From Candidatus Nitrotoga arctica (lineage in GTDB: Bacteria > Pseudomonadota > Gammaproteobacteria > Burkholderiales > Gallionellaceae): a stretch of DNA of 64,000 nucleotides. The notes beneath the pieces were generated by a model. It searched no databases. It was not told the origin of the DNA and worked only from the letters and a program-made list of their open reading frames with translations. The translations under genes were made by a program, and so were the position numbers. Positions 9,887-19,406 of this stretch are shown here, in pieces. Location of the stretch: positions 2,852,001 through 2,916,000 of the forward strand of contig NZ_OU912926.1 in NCBI RefSeq assembly GCF_918378365.1, in the 5' to 3' direction. How positions within the stretch are numbered: the first letter of the stretch is position 1; each line of letters starts with the position of its first letter.

Positions 9887-10036
9887 ATTGTCAGTGGCCT
9901 GTTGCGAACATGATAGACCGTCAGCTATAAAAGAAAATAAGTAAAATCCTTATTTCTGACTGGTAAAATTTAAGTGGGCATTGGGATAACCCTGCGCCGC
10001 TTTCTCGTCAAGCTGTCAATCATTTAAGCAAGGATA
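9887..10036. repeat. Direct repeat copy 2
   Basis: The partner of the repeat at 7439-7590, in the same orientation, with shared blocks attgtcagtgg, gtcagctataaaag, aaaatccttattt and the ccgctttctc/gtcaa run. It sits in the 390-base gap between the zinc-finger gene and metH. The pair encloses the whole two-gene unit. Confidence 0.75.
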
Positions 10037-10227
10037 ATAGTGCATGCCGTGGCATCGGCCTGAGGAGAATCGCCGCTTGCGCATCTCTGGAAAGTTCGTC
10101 GCTGTGGCAATAGGCAATATTATTCTTTTTGAGCTTGAAGAAAAATCAATTTAGGTCTATTGGCTGTTAAGAAATTCGTCTTGCGTGAGACATGGTAAAA
10201 TCTACTCTCACTTTTAAGTCTGACACT

Positions 10228-13200
10228 ATGAACCGCACACCTCATCTAATTGAACGTTTGCTGGAACGACGCATCCTTATTTTGGACGGTGCGATGGGAA
10301 CGATGATTCAGCAATACAAGCTGACCGAGGACCACTACCGCGGCGTAGTCGCACATGATGGCGATACCGAGCCTCGCCAGAGTTTCGCCGACCACCCGCT
10401 CGACCTCAAGGGTAATAATGATCTGCTGTTGCTGACGCAGCCGCAGATCATTCGTGGCATCCATGCAGAATACCTGGAAGCGGGGGCGGATATCCTTGAG
10501 ACCAATACTTTCAACGCCAACTCCGTATCGATGGCGGATTACCAGATGGAGCATCTGGTATATGAATTGAACGTGGCTGGGGCAAAATTGGCGCGTGAGG
10601 TGTGTGACGAATACGAAATCCAAGTGCCGGGCAAGCCCCGCTTTGTGGCGGGCGTGTTGGGACCCACTACGCGTACCGCATCCATCTCACCGGACGTGAA
10701 CGATCCCGGTTTCCGCAACATCAATTTCGATCAGCTGGTAGAAGGCTATACCGAAGCCATACGCGGTCTGCTGGATGGTGGAGCGGATCTACTGATGGTG
10801 GAAACCATTTTCGATACGCTGAACGCCAAGGCCGCCCTGTTCGCCATCGAGCAGTATTTTGATCTGCATAACGTGCGCGTTCCGATCATGATTTCCGGCA
10901 CCATCACCGATGCTTCCGGGCGCACCTTGTCGGGCCAGACGACTGAAGCATTCTGGAATTCGCTGTCACATACCAAGCCGTTATCCATCGGCCTGAATTG
11001 TGCGCTGGGAGCGGAACTGATGCGCCCTTACGTCGAGGAATTGTCGCGCGTCGCCACCACTTATTTAAGTGCCCATCCCAATGCCGGCTTGCCCAATCCA
11101 CTGTCGGAAACCGGTTACGACGAATCGCCGGAACATACCGCCATGCTGGTTAAGGAATTTGCCACCAGCGGCTTCCTCAACATCGCGGGCGGCTGCTGCG
11201 GTACCACGCCAGCGCACATCAAGGCGATTGCCGATGCATTAAAAGATATCCCACCGCGCCGCATTCCAGAGCTGGAAAAGAAGTGTCGGCTATCCGGGCT
11301 GGAGCCATTCAACATCGGCGATGATTCCTTATTCGTGAACGTCGGGGAGCGCACCAACGTTACCGGTTCCAAAATGTTTGCACGCCTCGTCCTCGCCGGC
11401 GATTACCCGACTGCCGTCAACGTGGCGCGGCAGCAAGTGGAAAATGGCGCACAGGTTATCGACATCAACATGGACGAAGCGATGCTGGATTCGCAGCTTG
11501 CCATGATGAAGTACCTCAACCTGATCGCATCGGAGCCGGATATTTCGCGTGTGCCGCTGATGATTGATTCGTCCAAGTGGTCGGTGATCGAAGCTGGATT
11601 GAAATGCGTACAGGGCAAGGCCATCGTCAACTCGATCAGCATGAAAGAGGGCGAAGCGGAGTTCATCAAATATGCCAAGTTGGTACGCCGCTATGGTGCA
11701 GCGGCAGTCGTGATGGCATTTGACGAACAGGGACAGGCCGATACGCAACAGCGCAAAATCGAAATTTGCCAGCGCAGCTATGACATTCTGGTGAATCAGG
11801 TCGGCTTTCCGCCGGAAGATATAATTTTCGACCCGAATATTTTCGCCATTGCCACCGGCATAGAAGAGCACAACAACTATGCGGTGGACTTCATTGATGC
11901 CACGCGCTGGATCAGGAAAAATCTGCCTTACGCAAAGATTAGCGGCGGCGTGTCCAATGTATCGTTCTCATTCCGTGGTAACGACGCGATGCGCGAGGCT
12001 ATCCACACCGTGTTTCTCTATCACGCGGTGCAAGCTGGTATGAATATGGGGATCGTCAATGCCGGTCAGCTCGGCGTATATGATGAAATTCCCAAAGATT
12101 TGCGCGAGGCGGTGGAAGACGTAGTACTGAATCGCCGTCCCGATGCGGGCGAACGGCTGGTAGCGGTGGCGGAAAATGTGACAGGCGGCGCCAAGGTCCA
12201 AGTGGAAGATCTGGCGTGGCGACAGGGCACGGTGCAGGAACGCCTGACCCACGCGTTAGTGCGCGGCATTAACACCTATGTCGTGGAAGACACCGAGGAA
12301 GCGCGGTTACAGGCGACTTACCCGGTCGAGGTGATCGAAGGTGCACTGATGACCGGCATGAACGTGGTCGGCGACCTGTTCGGCGCGGGTAAAATGTTTT
12401 TGCCACAAGTGGTGAAATCCGCACGCGTGATGAAGCAAGCAGTGGCCCATCTGGTGCCCTTCATAGAGGCGGAAAAGGCGCGCTCCGGCGACAACAAACC
12501 CAAGGGCAAGATCGTCATCGCCACGGTCAAGGGTGATGTGCATGACATCGGCAAGAACATCGTCACGGTGGTGCTGCAGTGCAACAATTTCGAAGTTATC
12601 AACATGGGCGTGATGGTGCCATGCCAGAAAATTTTAGACACAGCGCGCGAGCACAACGCCGATATGATCGGCCTGTCCGGATTGATTACGCCCTCGCTGG
12701 AAGAGATGGCGTATGTGGCCAAGGAGATGCAGCGCCAAGGATTCACCATCCCGTTGCTGATCGGCGGCGCGACCACTTCACGCGTGCATACGGCAGTGAA
12801 AATCGAACCCAACTATACCAGCGGCGTGACCGTTTATGTGACGGACGCATCGCGTGCGGTGGGGGTGTGCAACAACCTGTTGAGCAGCACTTTACACGAC
12901 ACTTATGTGGCTGGCATAAAGGCCGACTATGCCAAGACACGCGAACTGCATGCCAACAAAAAACCTCAAGGTGCACGTTACAAACTGGCAGACGCGCGCG
13001 CGCATGGCCTGAAAACCGATTGGGCCAACTATACGCCGCCCAAGCCCAGCTTCATCGGTGTGCAGGCGCTCAGCGACTACTCACTGGCAGAGATCAGTTC
13101 CTACATTGACTGGACCCCATTCTTCCAGACTTGGGAACTGTCCGGGCGCTATCCGAAAATTCTCAATGATGAAGTAATCGGCGAAGCAGCACGCAATTTG

Positions 13201-13959
13201 TTCCACGATGCGCAGGCCATGCTCAAGCGCATCATCGACGAGAAGTGGTTAGGCGCAAATGCAGTGTTTGGCCTGTTTCCGGCCAACAGTGTAAATAGTG
13301 ACGACATCGAGATTTACACTGATGAATCGCGAAGCCAGGTAGCGATGACCTGGCACAACCTGCGCCAGCAAATGGTCAAACCGGAAGACAAGCCCAACCT
13401 CAGTCTCGGCGATTTCATCGCGCCCAAAGAAAGCGGCGTGGCCGATTATATCGGCGCGTTTGCGGTTACAACCGGCATCGGCATTGATGAACGCGTGGCG
13501 GAATTCGAGAGCAAACATGACGACTACAACAGCATTCTGCTGAAAGCCTTGGCCGACCGACTGGCCGAAGCCTTTGCCGAACTGCTGCACGCCCGTATTC
13601 GACGCGAGTTCTGGGGCTATGCCACCGACGAACAGACCAGCACTGAAGATTTAATCAATGAAAAATATCGCGGCATCCGCCCTGCCCCGGGCTACCCGGC
13701 TTGCCCTGACCACACTGAGAAACATGCGCTGTTTGAACTGCTGGACGCACCCAACAAGGCCGGCATTACGCTGACTGAAAGTTTTGCCATGCTGCCGACT
13801 GCTGCAGTAAGTGGGTTTTATTTTTCGCATCCGCAATCGCAGTATTTTGCTACAGCAAAAGCAGACAAAGATCAGATAGAAGACTACGCACAGCGCAAGG
13901 GTCTAAGCCTTGAAGAAACCGAACGCTGGTTAGCTCCCGTGTTAAATTATGATGCTTAA
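10228..13959 (+). CDS. metH: Cobalamin-dependent methionine synthase
   Basis: About 1243 residues. It transfers the methyl group of 5-methyltetrahydrofolate to homocysteine via B12. Modules in order: homocysteine-binding barrel ([14 protein letters not shown]; zinc ligands in GLNCALGA and [11 protein letters not shown]), pterin-binding barrel ([25 protein letters not shown]), cobalamin cap and Rossmann domain with the B12-ligand motif [10 protein letters not shown], and the reactivation domain ([15 protein letters not shown]). All four modules are present at normal length. A start at 10228 (MNRTPHL) matches the usual distance to the first barrel strand. An in-frame ATG at 10192 would add 12 residues, and the TAAAAT at 10196-10201 may instead be a promoter -10. 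Confidence 0.97.
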   Translation: MNRTPHLIERLLERRILILDGAMGTMIQQYKLTEDHYRGVVAHDGDTEPRQSFADHPLDLKGNNDLLLLTQPQIIRGIHAEYLEAGADILETNTFNANSVSMADYQMEHLVYELNVAGAKLAREVCDEYEIQVPGKPRFVAGVLGPTTRTASISPDVNDPGFRNINFDQLVEGYTEAIRGLLDGGADLLMVETIFDTLNAKAALFAIEQYFDLHNVRVPIMISGTITDASGRTLSGQTTEAFWNSLSHTKPLSIGLNCALGAELMRPYVEELSRVATTYLSAHPNAGLPNPLSETGYDESPEHTAMLVKEFATSGFLNIAGGCCGTTPAHIKAIADALKDIPPRRIPELEKKCRLSGLEPFNIGDDSLFVNVGERTNVTGSKMFARLVLAGDYPTAVNVARQQVENGAQVIDINMDEAMLDSQLAMMKYLNLIASEPDISRVPLMIDSSKWSVIEAGLKCVQGKAIVNSISMKEGEAEFIKYAKLVRRYGAAAVVMAFDEQGQADTQQRKIEICQRSYDILVNQVGFPPEDIIFDPNIFAIATGIEEHNNYAVDFIDATRWIRKNLPYAKISGGVSNVSFSFRGNDAMREAIHTVFLYHAVQAGMNMGIVNAGQLGVYDEIPKDLREAVEDVVLNRRPDAGERLVAVAENVTGGAKVQVEDLAWRQGTVQERLTHALVRGINTYVVEDTEEARLQATYPVEVIEGALMTGMNVVGDLFGAGKMFLPQVVKSARVMKQAVAHLVPFIEAEKARSGDNKPKGKIVIATVKGDVHDIGKNIVTVVLQCNNFEVINMGVMVPCQKILDTAREHNADMIGLSGLITPSLEEMAYVAKEMQRQGFTIPLLIGGATTSRVHTAVKIEPNYTSGVTVYVTDASRAVGVCNNLLSSTLHDTYVAGIKADYAKTRELHANKKPQGARYKLADARAHGLKTDWANYTPPKPSFIGVQALSDYSLAEISSYIDWTPFFQTWELSGRYPKILNDEVIGEAARNLFHDAQAMLKRIIDEKWLGANAVFGLFPANSVNSDDIEIYTDESRSQVAMTWHNLRQQMVKPEDKPNLSLGDFIAPKESGVADYIGAFAVTTGIGIDERVAEFESKHDDYNSILLKALADRLAEAFAELLHARIRREFWGYATDEQTSTEDLINEKYRGIRPAPGYPACPDHTEKHALFELLDAPNKAGITLTESFAMLPTAAVSGFYFSHPQSQYFATAKADKDQIEDYAQRKGLSLEETERWLAPVLNYDA

Positions 13960-14007
13960 CAAAATGGCTTCAATATTTTGATCGCAACCCTGTTATTTAA
14001 GACTACG

Positions 14008-14112
14008 CTGAACAAGTCCGTTCGCGTTGAGCTTGTCGAAACGTACCAATTGAGAACCAATAAGTTACAAATGGCTTCGGCAGGCTCAGCCCGAACGGAG
14101 GGACTTATTCAG
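14008..14112. repeat. Imperfect inverted repeat, dispersed-repeat type
   Basis: The left arm, 14008-14040, begins CTGAACAAGTCCGTTCG and ends AGCTTGTCGAA. The right arm, 14076-14112, is its approximate reverse complement (TTCGGCAGGCTCAG then CGGAGGGACTTATTCAG). Motifs of the form GAGCTTGTCGAA / TTCGGCAGGCTC recur between genes in many proteobacterial genomes. It could fold as a large hairpin after metH and act as a terminator. Confidence 0.65.
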
Positions 14113-14151
14113 CAGCATTGCCTTAATTATTAACGCGACTAGGACCGCGCC

Positions 14152-14496
14152 ATGCCTCACCCACTGTTGCTAACCACACTCCTGCTGATTGCTTCAAATG
14201 TGTTCATGACATTTGCCTGGTATGGACACCTCAAGAATTTCACCCATTCACCGTGGTACGTTGCTGCACTGGTGAGTTGGGGTATCGCACTATTCGAATA
14301 CCTGCTGCAGGTGCCAGCCAACCGCATCGGCTATACCGAACTCAGCCTGGGACAACTGAAAATTTTGCAGGAAGTCATCACGCTGTCGGTATTCGTTCCT
14401 TTCGCCGTGCTATACATGGATCAGCCGCTGAAGCTGGACTATCTATACGCTGCACTGTGCCTGATGGGTGCGGTATTTTTTATTTTCAGGGCATAA
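14152..14496 (+). CDS. DUF486 (DMT-superfamily-like) membrane protein
   Basis: A 114-residue integral membrane protein with about four hydrophobic segments (residues 5-22, 33-52, 71-88, 96-113). Family hallmarks are ASNVFMTFAWYGHLK and WGIALFEYLLQVPANRIGY. The family resembles half of a drug/metabolite transporter; no substrate is known. The stop is one base before the mpl ATG, so the two are probably co-transcribed. Confidence 0.85.
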   Translation: MPHPLLLTTLLLIASNVFMTFAWYGHLKNFTHSPWYVAALVSWGIALFEYLLQVPANRIGYTELSLGQLKILQEVITLSVFVPFAVLYMDQPLKLDYLYAALCLMGAVFFIFRA

Positions 14497-14497
14497 C

Positions 14498-15832
14498 ATG
14501 CACATCCATATATTGGGTATCTGCGGCACCTTCATGGGCGGCATTGCAGTGCTAGCCAAGCAAGCAGGACATCGCGTCACCGGCTGCGATGCCAACGTTT
14601 ACCCGCCAATGAGCACGCAACTTGAAGCGCAAGGCATAGAACTGATTGAAGGCTTCGGCCCGGAACAGATCACCCTACAGCCGGACATTTTCGTTATCGG
14701 CAATGTGGTATCTCGCGGAAATCCGCTCATGGAAGAAATTCTCAATCGCAATCTGCCCTACATCTCCGGCCCGCAGTGGTTGGCGCAAAATCTGCTACAG
14801 GATAAGTGGGTACTCGCAGTCGCAGGTACTCATGGCAAGACCACCACCACCTCAATGCTGGCGTGGATACTCGAATATGCGGGCTTGAACCCGGGTTTCC
14901 TGATCGGCGGTGTGCCGCAGAATTTTGGACTCTCTGCGCGCTTAACCGATACGCCTTTCTTCGTCATTGAAGCGGATGAATATGACACCGCCTTCTTCGA
15001 CAAACGCTCCAAGTTCATTCATTACCGTCCGCGTACCGTCATCCTCAACAATCTGGAGTTCGATCACGCGGACATCTTTGCCGACCTCGCCGCCATCGAA
15101 ATGCAATTCCACCATCTGGTGCGCACTGTGCCCGGCAATGGTCTGATAATCAGCAACGGCCGTGCCGATTCATTAAAACGCGTGATCAGCCACGGCTGCT
15201 GGACGCCTGTGGAATTATTTGCCTGTGCGGACGGCTGGAACATCGACGCAGATAATCGCGTAACTTTTAATGGCGAAGCGCACGGTGAACTGAAATGGGA
15301 ATTGATGGGCGAGCACAACCGCTTGAACGCACTCGCCGCACTTGCCGCCGCCCGTCATGCCGGTGTGTCTGTAGTGGATGGACTAGCGGCATTGAGCGAA
15401 TTTAAAAACGTCAAACGACGCATGGAAGTACGCGGTGTAGTAAACGGTATCACCGTGTATGACGACTTCGCGCATCACCCCACTGCGATTGCTACCACCG
15501 TGTCAGGGCTGCGCGACAAAGCAGGTAGCGCGCGCATACTGGCGGTGCTGGAGCCGCGTTCCAATACCATGAAACTAGGCGTGATGAAGAACGCTCTGCC
15601 CGACAGTCTCAAGAATGCCGACATGGTATTTTGCTACGATTTCAACCTCGGCTGGGACGCTCGCGCGGCTCTCGCTCCGCTAGGAGACAGGGCTATCATA
15701 AAAGACAATCTGAACGAACTGATTGCTGCCATTGCTGCCGCCGCTCGCCCCGGCGATAACGTACTAATCATGAGCAACGGCGGATTTGGCGGGATACATG
15801 AAAAGTTGTTGCAGCGGTTAGCCGATTTGTAA
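14498..15832 (+). CDS. mpl: UDP-N-acetylmuramate:L-alanyl-gamma-D-glutamyl-meso-DAP ligase
   Basis: A 444-residue Mur-ligase-family enzyme of murein recycling. It joins the recovered tripeptide to UDP-MurNAc using ATP. The sequence shows the N-terminal nucleotide fold (MHIHILGICGTFMGG), the ATP loop AVAGTHGKTTTTSML, the central motif FVIEADEYDTAFFD, and the C-terminal Mur motifs (YDDFAHHPTAI, LEPRSNTMKLG). The ATG at 14498 starts the conserved first strand; an in-frame ATG 30 bases upstream lies inside the previous gene. It is the last ordinary housekeeping gene before the cassette region. Confidence 0.95.
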   Translation: MHIHILGICGTFMGGIAVLAKQAGHRVTGCDANVYPPMSTQLEAQGIELIEGFGPEQITLQPDIFVIGNVVSRGNPLMEEILNRNLPYISGPQWLAQNLLQDKWVLAVAGTHGKTTTTSMLAWILEYAGLNPGFLIGGVPQNFGLSARLTDTPFFVIEADEYDTAFFDKRSKFIHYRPRTVILNNLEFDHADIFADLAAIEMQFHHLVRTVPGNGLIISNGRADSLKRVISHGCWTPVELFACADGWNIDADNRVTFNGEAHGELKWELMGEHNRLNALAALAAARHAGVSVVDGLAALSEFKNVKRRMEVRGVVNGITVYDDFAHHPTAIATTVSGLRDKAGSARILAVLEPRSNTMKLGVMKNALPDSLKNADMVFCYDFNLGWDARAALAPLGDRAIIKDNLNELIAAIAAAARPGDNVLIMSNGGFGGIHEKLLQRLADL

Positions 15833-15900
15833 TACCGGGCACATCTAAAAATTCAGAGTTTATACAGACTGCCTTAATAAGCTTGTAATTATTCACATGG

Positions 15901-15958
15901 TTATAAACCAACCCCATAAAATTTTTAGTGTTTTATTTGGGATTTCTTTACGTTAGGC
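15901..15958 (+). repeat. attC-like site, A+T-rich type (copy 1)
   Basis: 58 bp starting ttataaaccaaccc, with an A/T hairpin core and ending in a perfect GTTRRRY box (GTTAGGC, 15952-15958). A copy about 85% identical lies at 26641-26698. The box, its place directly before a plus-strand small gene and the recurrence fit an integron recombination site. The 5' box (aaccaac) is degenerate. Confidence 0.5.
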
Positions 15959-15981
15959 ATAATTGTTACGGAGAATCAACA

Positions 15982-16326
15982 ATGAATAAATTTATGGCGT
16001 ACACATTATTTTTACTTTTAGGTGGCTGTGCTATTACCAAGCCTGTCGCAGTTGTAAGTAAAGACGGTGTGATGAGAGGAACAGCCACATCAAGTTTATC
16101 TGGCGGCACTTTCAGGGTTTCAAATACTACAAAGGTTTGCTCTGGTTCTTACGACTCTCTCGACTCAAGCCCTACTATAACCATGATAGTTCAATGTGAT
16201 GATGGTAAAAAAGGTTTTGCCATAGTTACCCGAGACCGTAGTGGCCTTTCTGGTCATGGCCGTGTTCGAATGAATGACGGAACTGAGGCAGATTTAATTT
16301 TTGGTGATGCAGCCGCGGGTTTCTAA
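15982..16326 (+). CDS. Small lipoprotein
   Basis: A 114-residue exported lipoprotein. A signal sequence is followed by a lipobox, LLGGC, with Cys16 as the lipidated residue. The mature part is a beta-rich domain with a cysteine pair (KVCSGSYDS, IVQCDDGKKG) and the run RSGLSGHGRVRMNDGTEA. I do not recognise the family by name. The ATG at 15982 follows a GGAG. It is the first gene after mpl and lies between two attC-like sites, so it looks like an integron cassette gene. Confidence 0.7.
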   Translation: MNKFMAYTLFLLLGGCAITKPVAVVSKDGVMRGTATSSLSGGTFRVSNTTKVCSGSYDSLDSSPTITMIVQCDDGKKGFAIVTRDRSGLSGHGRVRMNDGTEADLIFGDAAAGF

Positions 16327-16383
16327 AATGCCCATCTACCAAGCTGGACGTGCTAAAACGTGCCCCTAATGTCAAACTTTAGT
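16321..16383 (+). repeat. Degenerate attC-like site
   Basis: It begins TTCTAAA and ends gtcaaaCTTTAGT, with a short central stem (GGACGTG / CGTGCC). The layout, including the typical run tgtcaaac just before the 3' box, is that of an attC, but the box itself departs from GTTRRRY. Confidence 0.45.
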
Positions 16384-16400
16384 CATGTGAAAGACCTCCG

Positions 16401-17003
16401 ATGACATCGAACTCCCCAAGAACTTACACCCTTGATGCGGAGAAGCTGAAACTCAATGCCTACCGATTACTTTGCCTCTTCTATGCAAACACTGAGATCG
16501 CTCGCACGTCCGATCCCGAAGAACCAACCGACGCAGCGACTTCATTGGAGCGCCAGTTCTTTGCCCGCGAAATGACAGAACTTCTGCTGTCCATAGCAAT
16601 TGGTATAAGAGTATTGGACGATCAGATGCTAAGTCTAGAACCAACCAACGATCTTCGAGTGAGTTATCTGGCGAAGAAAGAACAAGTAAACAAAGCCAGA
16701 CACTGCATGATGTTCGATGAGATGCCGCTACGCGAAGTTTGCAACAAAATAATCCATGCAGTGGTCGTTGAACCTCACTCGACCGAAGGCACTGGCTCAC
16801 ATCAAATAGACAAATACAATTGGCAAGGATATTCCGAGGCAAAAGACCAGTCACCCGACGAAGAATGGGCGGAACCTGAGCCAGTCAAGTGGAATCATCT
16901 ATCGGGCAACATTCGACTTGGTGGCTCGCGCAAAAAAGAACAATGGTGGCTGCTGTTAATGGTGCCTGAATTCGTTGAAGCGGTGTACGGCCTCGTGAAT
17001 TAA
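16401..17003 (+). CDS. Cassette-borne hypothetical protein
   Basis: A 200-residue soluble protein of unknown family. It is mostly helical (ATSLERQFFAREMTELLLS) with a tryptophan-rich C-terminus (KEQWWLLLMVPEFVEAVYGL). It begins 17 bases after an attC-like site and ends 130 bases before a strong one, with no other gene between, which is the size and layout of one gene cassette. No function can be assigned. Confidence 0.6.
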   Translation: MTSNSPRTYTLDAEKLKLNAYRLLCLFYANTEIARTSDPEEPTDAATSLERQFFAREMTELLLSIAIGIRVLDDQMLSLEPTNDLRVSYLAKKEQVNKARHCMMFDEMPLREVCNKIIHAVVVEPHSTEGTGSHQIDKYNWQGYSEAKDQSPDEEWAEPEPVKWNHLSGNIRLGGSRKKEQWWLLLMVPEFVEAVYGLVN

Positions 17004-17133
17004 AGGGTAGAAAACAAAATGGATGGGGTCAGATACCGTCTTGAAAGTCAAGATTGCAGCCGGCTTGAAGGTCCCTCGGATGAATGGTCTCCCTGCAGCA
17101 TGCACTGCGAGACTTCGACTTCGAGCCAGGTGA

Positions 17134-17191
17134 GCCTAACCTGTTGTTCCTGCCGACCGCCTTCGGCGGCGGCTGAACGCCAACGTTGGGT
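17134..17191 (+). repeat. attC recombination site
   Basis: 58 bp from GCCTAAC to GTTGGGT, the latter a perfect GTTRRRY core. A strong central stem (GCCGACCGCC / GGCGGCGGC) and the run ctgaacgccaac before the core match attC architecture. It closes the cassette of the preceding hypothetical gene and precedes msrB. Confidence 0.75.
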
Positions 17192-17240
17192 CTATTGCTT
17201 TTGAACAAACGCTACTCCAAACCCTCTCAAAGGAAACTTC

Positions 17241-17687
17241 ATGAAGACATACAAGAAATCCGATGCTGCCATCGCCAATCTGACACCGGAACAACGCCGC
17301 GTAACCCAGCAGGGCGGCACGGAACATTCAGGGACGGGTGCGTATCTTCACAATGACGAACCGGGCATCTATGTGGATATCGTGTCGGGGGAGCCGCTGT
17401 TTACGTCGTCGGATAAGTTCGAGTCGGGCTGCGGCTGGCCCAGCTTCACCAAACCCCTCGAACCCGCGCACATCAACGAACTGCGCGATATCAGCCATGG
17501 CATGATCCGTACCGAAGTCCGCTCGGTTCACGGCGACAGCCATCTGGGGCATGTGTTCCCGGACGGCCCGCAGGATCACGGTGGCTTGCGCTACTGCATT
17601 AATTCAGCCTCGCTGCGCTTTATCCACCGGGATGACATGGAGGCGGAAGGCTACGGCGAATATCTTAACCAGGTGGAGGATAAGTAA
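17241..17687 (+). CDS. msrB: Peptide-methionine (R)-S-oxide reductase
   Basis: A 148-residue MsrB that reduces methionine-R-sulfoxide in proteins. The SelR domain fills the protein: [35 protein letters not shown] and the catalytic-cysteine strand [14 protein letters not shown]. The two CxxC pairs that bind zinc in one MsrB class are absent. AAAGGAAA precedes the ATG. Its stop shares a base with the msrA ATG (TAATG), so the two are translationally coupled. It starts 50 bases after an attC. Confidence 0.95.
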   Translation: MKTYKKSDAAIANLTPEQRRVTQQGGTEHSGTGAYLHNDEPGIYVDIVSGEPLFTSSDKFESGCGWPSFTKPLEPAHINELRDISHGMIRTEVRSVHGDSHLGHVFPDGPQDHGGLRYCINSASLRFIHRDDMEAEGYGEYLNQVEDK

Positions 17688-18193
17688 TGGCACAGGAACG
17701 CGCAGTACTGGCAGGGGGCTGCTTTTGGGGTATGCAGGATCTGATCCGCAAGTTGCCGGGCGTGGAGAAAACGCGGGTGGGCTATACCGGCGGCGACGTG
17801 CGCAACGCCACCTACCGCAATCACGGCACACATGCCGAAGGTATCGAAATTTTCTTTAACCCAGCGGAAATTTCTTACCGCCGCATTCTGGAATTCTTCT
17901 TCCAGATACACGATCCGACGACGGCCAATCGGCAAGGCAATGACCAGGGTTCGTCCTACCGCTCAGCGATTTACTACGTCAACGACGTGCAGAAGCAGAC
18001 CGCGCTCGATACGATTGCCGACGTGAACGCCTCAGGCTTGTGGCCGGGGAAGGTGGTTACCGAGCTGGCGCCTGCCGGTGATTTCTGGGAAGCCGAGCCC
18101 GAGCATCAGGATTATCTGAAGCATTTCCCCAACGGCTATACCTGCCATTACCCGCGCCCGAACTGGATGTTGCCAAAACGAACGGACAAATAA
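17687..18193 (+). CDS. msrA: Peptide-methionine (S)-S-oxide reductase
   Basis: A 168-residue MsrA reducing methionine-S-sulfoxide. The catalytic motif GGCFWGM is at the N-terminus, followed by [24 protein letters not shown] and [13 protein letters not shown]. The C-terminus ([20 protein letters not shown]) has the usual second region. It pairs with msrB to repair both sulfoxide forms. The 310 bases after it hold only a doubtful attC (18371-18416). Confidence 0.95.
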   Translation: MAQERAVLAGGCFWGMQDLIRKLPGVEKTRVGYTGGDVRNATYRNHGTHAEGIEIFFNPAEISYRRILEFFFQIHDPTTANRQGNDQGSSYRSAIYYVNDVQKQTALDTIADVNASGLWPGKVVTELAPAGDFWEAEPEHQDYLKHFPNGYTCHYPRPNWMLPKRTDK

Positions 18194-18504
18194 TGGCCAT
18201 GCTGGAGCCCGCATAAACGCACAGCCCCAGGATAGAGATTTGGCGATCGCTCAGGCTTACCTATTCAGTGCTTGTCGATGGCAGAGATCGGGGAGCATTT
18301 AATGACAGAGAGCGAGTGTCATTTCGAGGTACACCACATGACGGTAATTCGCGCGCCCATAAGGTCGCGGGTTTAACAAGTTTGGGGAGGCGGCAGATAA
18401 ATGCAATACGTTAGTCCCCCTAATCCAATCACGTAGCGTCGTGCACTGATGATCACCCAAATGATCGCTTGAGGTTAGTAACGCTACGCGTTATTATACG
18501 TTTC

Positions 18505-18786
18505 ATGACGATCAGAAGCTTCAAGTGCGAGGACACAAGAGCACTATTCCTCGGCCAACGAGTGCCAAAATGGATAAACATTGAACGATCAGCACTACGA
18601 AAACTAGAGCAACTCAATTGGTCCAACGTGCTGAATGATTTACGTGTACCGCCTGGAAACAAGTTCGAAGCACTCAAGGGCAACCGCAAAGGACAACACA
18701 GTATTCGAATCAATGATCAATGGCGCGTCTGCTTCATTTGGAATACCGATGGCGCAACTGAAGTTGAGATCGTAGACTATCATTAA
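18505..18786 (+). CDS. higB: HigB/RelE-type toxin
   Basis: A 93-residue ribonuclease toxin of the RelE/HigB superfamily. Family hallmarks are RALFLGQRVPKW, LRVPPGNKFEALKG, GQHSIRINDQWRVCF and the closing VEIVDYH. It would cleave mRNA at ribosomes until neutralised by HigA. The ATG at 18505 starts the conserved MTIRSFKC; an upstream in-frame start adds unrelated residues. The antitoxin follows seven bases later. Toxin-antitoxin pairs are common stabilising cassettes in integron arrays. Confidence 0.9.
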   Translation: MTIRSFKCEDTRALFLGQRVPKWINIERSALRKLEQLNWSNVLNDLRVPPGNKFEALKGNRKGQHSIRINDQWRVCFIWNTDGATEVEIVDYH

Positions 18787-18793
18787 AGGAAAT

Positions 18794-19096
18794 ATGATGC
18801 GTACGATTCCCCCGGTAACTCCAGGCGAAATGCTTGACGAAGAATTTCTTAAGCCTCTTGGCCTTACTAAGTACCGTTTAGCCAAAGATATTGGGGTTCC
18901 AGCTCAGCGAATTGGCGACATTGTCGCTGGCAAGAGGGCAATTACAGCCGATACCGATCTGCGTCTATGTCGGTACTTTGGTCTTAGTGATGGCTGGTGG
19001 TTGCGTGGGCAAGCCAACTACGACATGGCAATGGCACGCGAAACGATGGGCGAAACACTTGCAAAAATCCAACCCTGTGCGTTACTCACGGCCTGA
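18794..19096 (+). CDS. higA: HigA-type antitoxin
   Basis: A 100-residue helix-turn-helix antitoxin of the HigA/VapI group (PPVTPGEMLDEEFLKPLGLT, then RIGDIVAGKRAITADTDL, then FGLSDGWWLRGQANYDM). It neutralises HigB and probably represses the operon. AAAGGAAA precedes two adjacent ATG codons, and either could be used. No intact attC follows; the next element is the integrase remnant. Confidence 0.9.
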   Translation: MMRTIPPVTPGEMLDEEFLKPLGLTKYRLAKDIGVPAQRIGDIVAGKRAITADTDLRLCRYFGLSDGWWLRGQANYDMAMARETMGETLAKIQPCALLTA

Positions 19097-19128
19097 TAGA
19101 CCAAAAACGAGTGGGGCCTAGCTATTTG

Positions 19129-19350
19129 CTCACCCTTGAGTGGATGCGGAAATTTTGCCTGTCCCCGCCAACTGGGTAAGAAAAACCTCCACATTACGCG
19201 CGCCCAAATTTTTCGGATGGCGCTTGTCATGAAAGAAAATAAAGCATTTAATCCAATCAAAATAAGTTTGCATCAGCGCGGATGCTGTAATGCTTGACCC
19301 GCAGCTTATTGCGCTCTTTGATGGCATTTTTTAAGGTGTCTACATTTACA
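19129..19350 (-). pseudogene. N-terminal remnant of an integron-type tyrosine integrase
   Basis: The minus strand reads DTLKNAIKERNKLRVKHYSIR and then, after a one-base shift near 19270, QTYFDWIKCFIFFHDKRH, PKNLGARNVEVFLTQLA and KISASTQ before a stop at 19131. This is the SAM-like core-binding domain of integron integrases (KHYSIRTE-YVDWIKRFI-FHGKRHP-EMG-EVEAFLTHLA-ASTQNQA). The catalytic domain is missing. It is transcribed away from the GST cassette, as intI should be relative to its array. Other XerC/D-like phage integrases are possible but fit less well. Confidence 0.7.
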
Positions 19351-19362
19351 TTTACGTTAAGC
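19330..19362 (+). other. Candidate attI primary recombination site
   Basis: A perfect GTTRRRY core (GTTAAGC, 19356-19362) lies between the 5' end of the integrase remnant and the plus-strand GST gene. No attC-type hairpin precedes it, as expected for attI. Position and orientation support the call; it could also be the last box of a lost attC. Confidence 0.45.
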
Positions 19363-19406
19363 CACAAAATTCACCTTACCCATTCACTACCATTATCGGA
19401 GAACCT

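Noticed and set aside
10130..10227. Riboswitch (SAH or cobalamin) ahead of metH
   Set aside because: No conserved SAH or B12-box core could be recognised in the short leader.
13960..14151. Inverted repeat after metH as a miniature transposon
   Set aside because: No target duplication was seen, and the arms match a dispersed intergenic repeat type, so it is listed only as a repeat.
18371..18416. Possible attC (GTTTAAC ... GTTAGTC) between msrA and higB
   Set aside because: The 5' box fits, but the site is only 46 bp, lacks a stem, and its 3' box deviates.
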